In this document: positions 24,246-30,447 of the stretch, piece by piece
Layout of the letters: every line of letters begins with the position of its first letter
Numbering within the stretch: position 1 is the stretch's first letter
The notes under the pieces: model-generated
The model's database searches: none
The model's input: the letters and a program-made list of their open reading frames with translations, nothing else
Told to the model about the DNA's origin: nothing
Position numbers and translations under genes: made by a program
Source of the DNA: Odoribacter sp. UBA944
GTDB lineage: Bacteria; Bacteroidota; Bacteroidia; Bacteroidales; Marinifilaceae
Reading direction: 5' to 3'
Assembly (NCBI GenBank): GCA_002293375.1
Contig: DBDA01000001.1
Coordinates: 1-33,154, forward strand
DNA: 33,154 nucleotides

Positions 24246-24566
24246 ATGACGAACAAGTATACACAAGAAGAGGAGCAGTTAGCCCGGTTTGCCAAAGCGA
24301 TGGGGCATCCCGCCCGTATAGCTATTCTGAAATTCCTGGCTTCGCGGAGCGACTGTTTTTTCGGAGACATACACGAAGTGCTGCCCATTGCCAAAGCCAC
24401 CGTCTCCCAACACCTTTCCGAACTCAAGGACGCAGGCCTGATTCAGGGGGAGATCTTCCCCCCAAAGGTTAAATATTGCATCAACCCCGGCAACTGGCAA
24501 TTGGCCAAAGAGTTGCTACGGGATTTTATGGACATCTATGCTCCCCGCACAGGTTGTTGCAGTTGA
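24246..24566 (+). CDS. ArsR/SmtB-family transcriptional repressor
   Basis: This 106-residue winged-helix DNA-binding protein shows F-A-K-A-M-G-H-P-A-R-I-A-I-L-K-F-L at the start, then the recognition helix region A-K-A-T-V-S-Q-H-L-S-E-L-K-D-A-G-L-I, and a beta-wing G-E-I-F-P-P-K-V-K-Y-C-I. Cysteines are at 37 (S-D-C-F-F-G-D), 78 and a vicinal pair at 104-105 (T-G-C-C-S). The classical C-V-C arsenic site of ArsR is not present. A thiol-rich sensor site built from C37, C78 and the C-terminal pair is possible for arsenite or a soft metal. It diverges from the aquaporin operon and probably controls it. Its stop is 14 bases from the convergent SUKH-like gene. Confidence 0.88.
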   Translation: MTNKYTQEEEQLARFAKAMGHPARIAILKFLASRSDCFFGDIHEVLPIAKATVSQHLSELKDAGLIQGEIFPPKVKYCINPGNWQLAKELLRDFMDIYAPRTGCCS

Positions 24567-24580
24567 GCCGATTACAGATT

Positions 24581-25015
24581 TTACCTCCGGTTTAGCCATT
24601 CCCAACAAAACAGTTCTTTGAAAGTGGCGTGTTCCTCCTGTACGTAGTTAAGCATATCTCTTGTCTCGTAAAGTCCGTTTTTTGTGTTGTAAAAGTATTT
24701 GTAATCCCATCCGCGGCCGATAAGCAGGCCATGTTTCATGTAGTCGCTGTGCCCCGACTGTTCGTTGGCGGTCACGAGGTCTTGCACTAAACCACTGCCG
24801 TTGGTGTGGAATGGTTTTGTACCGTAAAATGTGATCCCGTGGTCAAAGCCGTTGCATTTGGTGCGCAAGAATGCAAAATATCTCTGTGGGATGCGCGGGA
24901 ATCCTTTTGCCGCTAAATCTTTTGAGCATTGTTTCAGATCCTCTGCGGAAGCAGGCGGCGGGATTGCTGCACCTCTTTTACGGGAAAGTTCTAAGAGTTC
25001 GTCAATCTCTTTCAT
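24581..25015 (-). CDS. SUKH-superfamily (YrhA/SMI1-KNR4-like) protein
   Basis: This 144-residue cytoplasmic protein has an N-terminal helix (K-E-I-D-E-L-L-E-L-S) and P-R-I-P-Q-R-Y-F-A-F-L-R-T-K-C-N-G-F, the SUKH-like core with its conserved Y-x-x-F-L and N-G. Then come F-Y-G-T-K-P and I-G-R-G-W-D-Y-K-Y-F-Y-N. I assign it to the SUKH/YrhA group with moderate certainty. SUKH proteins are often immunity proteins against contact-dependent toxins, but many are free-standing. ATG 25015 overlaps the stop of the upstream NapH-like gene by 14 bases, so it is the last gene of that operon. The longer frame reaching 25234 lies inside the NapH-like gene and is rejected. Confidence 0.7.
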   Translation of the reverse strand: MKEIDELLELSRKRGAAIPPPASAEDLKQCSKDLAAKGFPRIPQRYFAFLRTKCNGFDHGITFYGTKPFHTNGSGLVQDLVTANEQSGHSDYMKHGLLIGRGWDYKYFYNTKNGLYETRDMLNYVQEEHATFKELFCWEWLNRR

Positions 25016-26282
25016 CGGTGTATTTTTTATTTTCAATATTCTGCGGGCAGTAGCTGAAGCAGCGGGCGCAGGCGACGCAGGCAGCCCGGTCGATTTCGTA
25101 GTGTTTGCGGGTGCGTTTGACGGAGAGGTTGATGAGGGTGAGTCCGATGACGAGTCCGATGAGGGCGCCGGCACAGGTAGCGTAGCGCCGGAAGTCGGTC
25201 TGGATCTGTTCAAAGGTTGCGGTAAGGGCCTCAAGGGTGCCGCCTTGCCCGTAGAAGGCTTCCAGTTCCAGGGAGAGCGACTCCTGCGGGTTGGTTTCGT
25301 GCCGGACGACGAGGTCGTAGAGGCGGACGTCTTTGTGGGCGCGACTCAGGTCGCTACTGACAGAGCGCATTAGAAAAGCTCCTGCGAAGATAAGGAGGGG
25401 AAGGATGATGAGGTAGTTGACGATCCGCTGAACGCCTTGCGGGCGACTCTCTTTTACTTTGTTTTCGTAGGGTGGCCGGATGGCGTCTACCGGGCAGGCG
25501 TTGCGACAGAGGTCGCAGTTGATGCATGGCTTGGGCGTGATTTTGATTTTCCAGATGGATATCCGGGAAAAGAGGCTCAACAAGGCCCCGTAAGGGCAGA
25601 GGAAGCGGCAAAACGGCCTTCCCGTAAAGATGGCTGCCACCAGTAATAGGCCGCCGAACAGGAGTAAGCCGAGGTCTCCACCCAACCGGAAGATCCCGAT
25701 AAAGGGGTCGAAGCGGCAGATGATAAAGCTGCTGCGCGTAACGGCGTAGAGGAGGGCAAAGATGAGGTAGATCCAGGGTATCATGCCGAGGATGGTGGTG
25801 AGCGACCGGGAGAGCCTGTAGTTTTTGAGGTTTACCAACTCCTGCAGGGCGCCGAACGGGCAGACGCCGGCGCAGAATACCCGCCCGAAGAGGAGGGCAA
25901 AGAGGAGGGGCAGGAGGAAGAAGAGTAGTACGGAGAACGGTAGGGCGTAGGTGCTGTCGACGCTTGCCAGGGCGATGTTCTGGATGGATCCGATGCTGCA
26001 TACGCAGCCGCTGCGGAAGAAGCCGAAGTAAGCGACGGAGATGACGGATACCCACAGGATGGGGCGGCGTGTTTGTTTTTTGAGTACTGCCCAGGTTACG
26101 ATGCTCATTAGCAGTACCAACAGGAGTATGTCGACGGTTGTCCACAACGTTTCGTTGGGCACCGGGTAGGTGATGTCGGGGTATTGGTAGCCGGAGGTGA
26201 AGTCGGGCCGGGGGAAACGGTTTTGGGCACTTAGCACTCCGGGCAGGAGCAGCGACAGGCATACAGGGAGAATTTTTTTCAT
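25002..26282 (-). CDS. NapH/NosR-like membrane iron-sulfur protein
   Basis: This 426-residue inner-membrane electron carrier starts with a signal-like segment ending V-L-S-A (residue 19) and a short exported region, followed by about five to six helices. Seen: two C-x3-C-P motifs, F-C-A-G-V-C-P-F-G-A and F-C-R-F-L-C-P-Y-G-A, as in NapH, NosR and MauN; an extra C-x-C at S-G-C-V-C-S-I-G-S-I-Q-N; and two 4Fe-4S clusters, C-I-N-C-D-L-C-R-N-A-C-P and, at the C-terminus, C-V-A-C-A-R-C-F-S-Y-C-P. Its ATG shares one base with the stop of the Tat ferredoxin gene (TAATG). By analogy with NapGH the two proteins would oxidise quinol, passing electrons to or from a periplasmic partner. No nap, nos or mau genes are nearby. 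Confidence 0.85.
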   Translation of the reverse strand: MKKILPVCLSLLLPGVLSAQNRFPRPDFTSGYQYPDITYPVPNETLWTTVDILLLVLLMSIVTWAVLKKQTRRPILWVSVISVAYFGFFRSGCVCSIGSIQNIALASVDSTYALPFSVLLFFLLPLLFALLFGRVFCAGVCPFGALQELVNLKNYRLSRSLTTILGMIPWIYLIFALLYAVTRSSFIICRFDPFIGIFRLGGDLGLLLFGGLLLVAAIFTGRPFCRFLCPYGALLSLFSRISIWKIKITPKPCINCDLCRNACPVDAIRPPYENKVKESRPQGVQRIVNYLIILPLLIFAGAFLMRSVSSDLSRAHKDVRLYDLVVRHETNPQESLSLELEAFYGQGGTLEALTATFEQIQTDFRRYATCAGALIGLVIGLTLINLSVKRTRKHYEIDRAACVACARCFSYCPQNIENKKYTDERD

Positions 26283-26860
26283 TACTCTTTGAGTTTGTAG
26301 GCTGTTTTGAAGGGGACGCGGGTGATGGCGCCCGAGGGACAGACGGTGGCTATCTGGCATTCGTTGCAATCTTTGCAGAGGTCGCGTTTGATCTGAAGGT
26401 AGAGGGAGCCGTTGCCGAAGGAGCTGCACCCTTTGACGCATTTGCCGCAGCCGTTGCAGAGCTGTTCGTCGATGGTGTATTCAAAGTAGGGGTCTTCTAC
26501 GAATTTGCGTTCGATGGCGCCGGTGGGGCACATGAGGTTTTCGGCGGCGGTGTTGAGTTCTTTGACATTGGAGCGGTAGTAGCCGCCGCAGAGGTCGCAG
26601 TAGCCGCATACTTTGTTGGCGTGGAGGCATTTGACGGCCGATACCGGAAGGACGCAATGGGTTTCACAGCGTCCGCACTGGGTGCATTTTTGCGGGTCGA
26701 TTTGCCAGTAGTAGTCGGCTTGTTCTCCTTTTACGCGACCAATCAGGCTGCCGGTAACGGCGAGGAGGGCTCCTCCTGCGACTGCCGATCCCACTATCCG
26801 CAGGAATTCCCGGCGTGATACGGGGCTTTGGTTGATCGGATGTTTTTCTTTTTTTTCCAT
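26282..26860 (-). CDS. Tat-exported NapG-like polyferredoxin
   Basis: This 192-residue protein has a twin-arginine signal (S-R-R-E-F-L-R, about residues 15-21, then a glycine/alanine-rich helix) and a ferredoxin body. Cysteine sets are C-T-Q-C-G-R-C-E-T-H-C, then C-x6-C-x2-C-x2-C with a later M-C-P, then C-N-G-C-G-K-C-V-K-G-C, and C-K-D-C-N-E-C-Q-I-A-T-V-C-P, enough for four 4Fe-4S clusters. This is the layout of NapG/MauM. Export through Tat implies folding with clusters in the cytoplasm. It is seven bases downstream of the NHL protein gene and overlaps the NapH-like start by one base, so the two iron-sulfur proteins should be made together. Confidence 0.87.
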   Translation of the reverse strand: MEKKEKHPINQSPVSRREFLRIVGSAVAGGALLAVTGSLIGRVKGEQADYYWQIDPQKCTQCGRCETHCVLPVSAVKCLHANKVCGYCDLCGGYYRSNVKELNTAAENLMCPTGAIERKFVEDPYFEYTIDEQLCNGCGKCVKGCSSFGNGSLYLQIKRDLCKDCNECQIATVCPSGAITRVPFKTAYKLKE

Positions 26861-26866
26861 GTGTTG

Positions 26867-27892
26867 TTATATTGTGACGCCTTGTCGCAGCGGACAATTT
26901 GCTTTGCAGGTGGAGCAGGCGGTGTTGGCTGCCTGTGTTTTGTCGTAGCGGAAGATGGAGATGCGGTTGTTACCGGCTACGAACAGTAGGTCGTTGCGGA
27001 GTTTGATGTCGTAGGCTGCGTGGCCGCCTCCCAGGGTTTTGCTGTCAAGCAGCAGGCTGCGGAATGTGCCGTCCGTGCCGTAGCAACTGATGCGCGGGAT
27101 TCCTTTTTCGGAGGTGATGATCTCGCCCGTGGCGGTATGGGTTAAGTGGACGGGGTTGCAGCATCCGCTGAACAGACCGGGGGCGTTTCCCGATTTTCCG
27201 AAGGAGCTGATGTAGGTGCCGTCGGGGGTGTATTTTTCTACCCGGTGCCTGCCCGGGTTGGAGCAATAGAGCACTCCGTCCGTGTAGGTGATGCCGAATG
27301 AGTAACTGGGAACGATGAAGCCGTCGGGGCTTTGAATGAACCGGACGAATTGCCCCTCCGTTGTGTATTGGCAGATGTTTTTATTGGCAGCATCCGTGGC
27401 AAAGAGGGCGCCGGGGGCGAGCGTCATGGAGCAGTAGTCGGCGGTGTCGTCGCACGCCTCCCAGTCGCGCAACCATTCGCCGGAGAGGTCGTAAACTTCG
27501 ATCCGGGCGGGGAAGAGCAGGTAGAGGTGGTTATTGTCGGCTGCGATGTCCCGGAGGTTGCTGCCGACAGTAAAGGTGTTGGTCAGTGCGCCTTCCGTGT
27601 TGTACATAAAGACCTGGTTGGATGCGGCGACGATGAGTTGGTCGCCGGCCAATTCAAAGGCTTGGATGGTGTCGGGTACCTGGAAGGTGGAGATCAATTT
27701 GTAGGGGGAGGAGAAAGGGGTTCCTGCCGTTTGGTTGCTGCCCGAAGCGATCGGTTCGCCCGTTGCGGTCAGTTTTTTGTGCAGAAAGAAGCCCGTTAGT
27801 CCTGCTATACCTACGCCTGCAACGGCCGTTCCGCACAGTTGCAGAAATTTCCGTCGCGAGATGGGTTGCTCTTTATGTGTGTTGGGTTCCAT
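26867..27892 (-). CDS. Tat-exported NHL-type beta-propeller with C-terminal Cys motif
   Basis: The 341-residue product carries a clear Tat signal (S-R-R-K-F-L-Q near residues 13-19, followed by a hydrophobic helix). A propeller with NHL-like blades follows: F-A-G-D or F-E-L-A-G-D-Q-L-I-V-A at the first, Y-D-L-S-G-E-W-L-R-D-W, Y-T-T-E-G-Q-F-V-R-F, and V-E-K-Y-T-P-D-G-T-Y-I-S-S-F-G-K-S-G. After the last blade the chain ends in C-S-T-C-K-A-N-C-P-L-R-Q-G, a C-x2-C-x3-C-P motif encoded at 26894-26917. Tat export of a propeller suggests a cofactor or cluster loaded in the cytoplasm. It sits between the PQQ-like protein and the ferredoxin in one operon. Confidence 0.8.
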   Translation of the reverse strand: MEPNTHKEQPISRRKFLQLCGTAVAGVGIAGLTGFFLHKKLTATGEPIASGSNQTAGTPFSSPYKLISTFQVPDTIQAFELAGDQLIVAASNQVFMYNTEGALTNTFTVGSNLRDIAADNNHLYLLFPARIEVYDLSGEWLRDWEACDDTADYCSMTLAPGALFATDAANKNICQYTTEGQFVRFIQSPDGFIVPSYSFGITYTDGVLYCSNPGRHRVEKYTPDGTYISSFGKSGNAPGLFSGCCNPVHLTHTATGEIITSEKGIPRISCYGTDGTFRSLLLDSKTLGGGHAAYDIKLRNDLLFVAGNNRISIFRYDKTQAANTACSTCKANCPLRQGVTI

Positions 27893-27899
27893 GGTTTTC

Positions 27900-29321
27900 C
27901 TATATTACTTTGATGCATTTTAGGGTGTGGGCGTCCCGGAGGATCAGCCTGCCGTCTGCGTAGGCTAAGGGGCCCCAAGCGTCGATGCCGTCCATGATGC
28001 GCTGTTTTTTCAGCAGCTTCAGGTTGTGCTGTCCGACTTCGTATAGGTAGAGTTCCCCGTCGTCTTTGAAGACGAAGAGGAGGTTGTTGATGAGGAGGTA
28101 GGGGCCGAGGCCAAAGCGTTCGTCGGCGGTGGATGTCCAGATGGGCGAGCGGAGATCGGAAGGGGAGTAGGCGACCAGTTTCCCCCGGTTGCCGCCTCCG
28201 TCTTTTGGCATGACGCTGATGATCATGTTGTTGTAGAAGATGGGGGTCTGTTGTTCGCTGGCCACTCCTGCGTTGGGTTTGTGCTGTTCGCTGACGGTGG
28301 CCGTCCATTTGGTTCCGGAGCATTCCACCCGCAGCAGGGCACCTCCGGTACCGTATCCGGCGACCATAAAGATTTGGTTGGACGACAGTTGGAGCGGGGA
28401 AGGGGCGACGACGGAGGGTTGCCATTTGTTGGTTTCCCACAGCAGGGCGCCCCGGTCACCGGTTTCAGCCGAGATACCGCAAACGCCCCCTATGCCGATG
28501 TATACGTATGTTTTTTTACCGCTCAGGGTCATCGGCATGACGGAGGAGTGCGACATTTTGTATTTCAGCGTGTTGGGTGTTGTCCAGCGGATTTCGCCGG
28601 TCTGCACATCTAATCCGGCCAGTAGCGTTTCCTCTCCGGCCGGTGCCAGAATGAGGGTGTTGCCGTCGACACGCGGGCACTGTCCGGTATACCAGAAGGG
28701 TACTTCGGTTTTAAACTCTTTTTGCATGTCGAGCGACCATTTCATCTCTCCGCTCACCGGGTCGCAGCACATTACATGGCCTTCCGGCCCGATGGTGATG
28801 ATGTAGTCGTCTCCGATGGCGGGAACGGTGCGCGAGAAGCCGTGGTTCCGCTTCATGGGTACGCGGTACCACCGGCGCCAGAGTTCTTTGCCGGTCTCTA
28901 AGGAGAAGCAGCGCAGGGCGTCGGAACTCAACTGTTCGTTGTAGTCGAGGAAGTAGACCCTGCCGTTGTAAATGACCGGCGCCGCATGGCCTTCTCCGGT
29001 TTCCACGCTCCATAGGACGGGGTACTCCTCTGCAGAGGTGCGGATCCGGTCGGGGGTTTCTATCCTGTTGGTGGTGAACGCACCCCGGAAACTGTTCCAT
29101 TTGCCGGTCAGGGAAGAGGATGCTTCCTCGTATTTCATAAAGAACTCACCGATTACCATATCGTCAGCTGTCCGGGCCAGCCCTTCCGGCCGGTTATCCG
29201 CTCCCGGCGCCTGAATTGCCAGGTTTTCCCGGAGGGGATAGAGGTGCCACCCGATCACCAGCCCGGTGTAGAGCAGGACGATGAGAATGGTAATGCCGGT
29301 TACGATGCGTTTGTTTTTCAC
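27900..29321 (-). CDS. Membrane-anchored PQQ-like beta-propeller protein
   Basis: This 473-residue protein has one N-terminal anchor (K-N-K-R-I-V-T-G then a hydrophobic helix to about residue 26) and a periplasmic domain built of PQQ-type blades: L-W-S-V-E-T-G-E-G-H-A-A-P-V-I-Y-N-G-R-V-Y-F-L-D, G-K-E-L-W-R-R-W, V-S-G-E-M-K-W-S-L and V-Q-T-G-E-I-R-W-T-T. The repeats match PQQ_2/BamB-like propellers. Residues needed to bind PQQ itself cannot be confirmed, so this may be only a structural or sensing propeller. The start is judged to be GTG 29321: the longer frame begins with TTG 29336, only 10 bases from the -7-like box. It heads a five-gene operon. Confidence 0.82.
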   Translation of the reverse strand: MKNKRIVTGITILIVLLYTGLVIGWHLYPLRENLAIQAPGADNRPEGLARTADDMVIGEFFMKYEEASSSLTGKWNSFRGAFTTNRIETPDRIRTSAEEYPVLWSVETGEGHAAPVIYNGRVYFLDYNEQLSSDALRCFSLETGKELWRRWYRVPMKRNHGFSRTVPAIGDDYIITIGPEGHVMCCDPVSGEMKWSLDMQKEFKTEVPFWYTGQCPRVDGNTLILAPAGEETLLAGLDVQTGEIRWTTPNTLKYKMSHSSVMPMTLSGKKTYVYIGIGGVCGISAETGDRGALLWETNKWQPSVVAPSPLQLSSNQIFMVAGYGTGGALLRVECSGTKWTATVSEQHKPNAGVASEQQTPIFYNNMIISVMPKDGGGNRGKLVAYSPSDLRSPIWTSTADERFGLGPYLLINNLLFVFKDDGELYLYEVGQHNLKLLKKQRIMDGIDAWGPLAYADGRLILRDAHTLKCIKVI

Positions 29322-29346
29322 AATGGGACGATTCAATTTGAGGCTT

Positions 29347-29354
29347 TAAATATA
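29347..29354 (-). promoter_or_regulatory. Probable -7 promoter element for the PQQ/NapGH-like operon
   Basis: On the minus strand it reads TATATTTA, one base from TAnnTTTG, with a TTG (29377-29375) 20 bases upstream in the -33 position. It is 25 bases before GTG 29321. Confidence 0.4.
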
Positions 29355-29403
29355 GTGTAATAATCTATGAAAATCAAGCAAGTGGGTAGCGCATTCGGAG
29401 CAA

Positions 29404-29559
29404 ATGCACAAACACTCTTTGCTTTGTAGTTGCGGAGACGATCCGTTTGAGCCGCTCATCCGAAAAGGAACGTTCCGTCAAGTTGTATACCCGACGGTTG
29501 AACGGTTAGGAATGCCCCTGCCAAACCACGAAGTAAAAGCTTGCCAAAGTTCAAAGTAA
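29404..29559 (+). other. Short open frame of 51 codons in the divergent gap, doubtful
   Basis: ATG 29404 to TAA 29559 encodes 51 residues with a central L-I-R-K-G-T-F-R-Q-V-V-Y-P-T-V-E-R-L-G-M. I do not recognise it. It might be a gene fragment or chance. The 278-base gap (29337-29614) otherwise holds the two promoters of the flanking units. Confidence 0.2.
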
Positions 29560-29571
29560 TCTATATATTTG
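29540..29571 (+). promoter_or_regulatory. Promoter of the HAD/terpene cyclase pair
   Basis: CTTG (29540-29543) and, after 20 bases, TATATTTG (29564-29571), an exact TAnnTTTG match, lie 43 bases before ATG 29615. Confidence 0.55.
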
Positions 29572-29614
29572 CTCGTATATTCCTTCATTTTAAGCAGCAT
29601 TCAAACCGGAACAG

Positions 29615-30397
29615 ATGACAAAACCTCACGCTATTTTTTTCGATATTGACGGAACGCTGATCAGTTTCAGTACACATACGATTCCGGTTTCTGCGCGGGA
29701 GGCGATTAGCCGGCTTCGGGAGAAGGGCGTGAAAGTAATTATTGCAACCGGCCGGGCTTTCAGGGACATCGGCGATTTGGGCGGTTTGGAGTTTGACGGA
29801 TATATTACGTCGAACGGTTCGTGTTGCATGGATGCAAAAGGTAACGTGATTGCCCGGCACGTTTTGTCCAAGGAGAGTTTGGAGCGATTAACGGTTCATT
29901 TAAAGGAGCGGCCGTTCCCGTGCGAATTTATGACAGATGCGGGTAATTTTATAAACTATGTAGATGATACGACAGTATCTATTAGTCGACTTGTTAATAT
30001 TCCCATTCCACCCGTGAAAGCTGTTTCGGAGATAGTGAAAGCGGGTGTTTTTCAATTAAGTGCATTTGTGGATCCGAAGCGGGAACAGGAGCTTGTGAAG
30101 TCCGTACTGACGGATTGCGAAAGCAGCCGTTGGCATCCTGCTTTTGCGGATTTTAATATCAGGGGCATAAACAAGGCTACCGGAATGGATCTGTTTGCAG
30201 CTTATTTCGGTATTGGCAGCGGGAGTACAATGGCATTTGGAGACGGCGGGAATGACATTGCCATGTTGGAACACGCCACGGTCGGTGTGGCGATGGGGAA
30301 CGCAACCGACCAGGTAAAAGCGAAGGCAAACTATGTGACGGATTCGGTGGATGAGGATGGTGTAGTAAAGGCATTACAGTATTTCGAATTACTCTAA
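29615..30397 (+). CDS. Cof-type HAD-IIB phosphatase
   Basis: This 260-residue haloacid-dehalogenase-family hydrolase acts on phosphate monoesters. Seen: motif I F-F-D-I-D-G-T-L (D10 nucleophile, D12 acid/base); motif II I-I-A-T-G-R; a C2-type cap domain in the middle; the motif III lysine region G-I-N-K-A-T-G-M-D; and motif IV F-G-D-G-G-N-D-I-A-M-L. Family members dephosphorylate sugar phosphates, nucleotides or flavins; the substrate cannot be told. It precedes the terpene cyclase-like gene by 50 bases with no promoter seen between, so the two are probably cotranscribed. A prenyl-phosphate substrate would be an attractive idea but is unproven. Confidence 0.92.
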   Translation: MTKPHAIFFDIDGTLISFSTHTIPVSAREAISRLREKGVKVIIATGRAFRDIGDLGGLEFDGYITSNGSCCMDAKGNVIARHVLSKESLERLTVHLKERPFPCEFMTDAGNFINYVDDTTVSISRLVNIPIPPVKAVSEIVKAGVFQLSAFVDPKREQELVKSVLTDCESSRWHPAFADFNIRGINKATGMDLFAAYFGIGSGSTMAFGDGGNDIAMLEHATVGVAMGNATDQVKAKANYVTDSVDEDGVVKALQYFELL

Positions 30398-30447
30398 AAG
30401 TGCCACACGAAAGGTTCATGCAGTAGTAATAAAGAAAGTTCTAAAAA

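Noticed and set aside
25016..25234. N-terminal extension of the SUKH-like protein, rich in Pro and Ser
   Set aside because: It overlaps the NapH-like gene in another frame; the family starts at ATG 25015.
26283..26441. N-terminal extension of the NapH-like protein
   Set aside because: It lies inside the ferredoxin gene; ATG 26282 gives a proper signal segment and a TAATG junction.
25002..26860. Nitrous oxide (nos) or nitrate (nap) reductase cluster
   Set aside because: Only the electron-transfer proteins are similar; NosZ, NosD/F/Y, NapA and NapB are absent.
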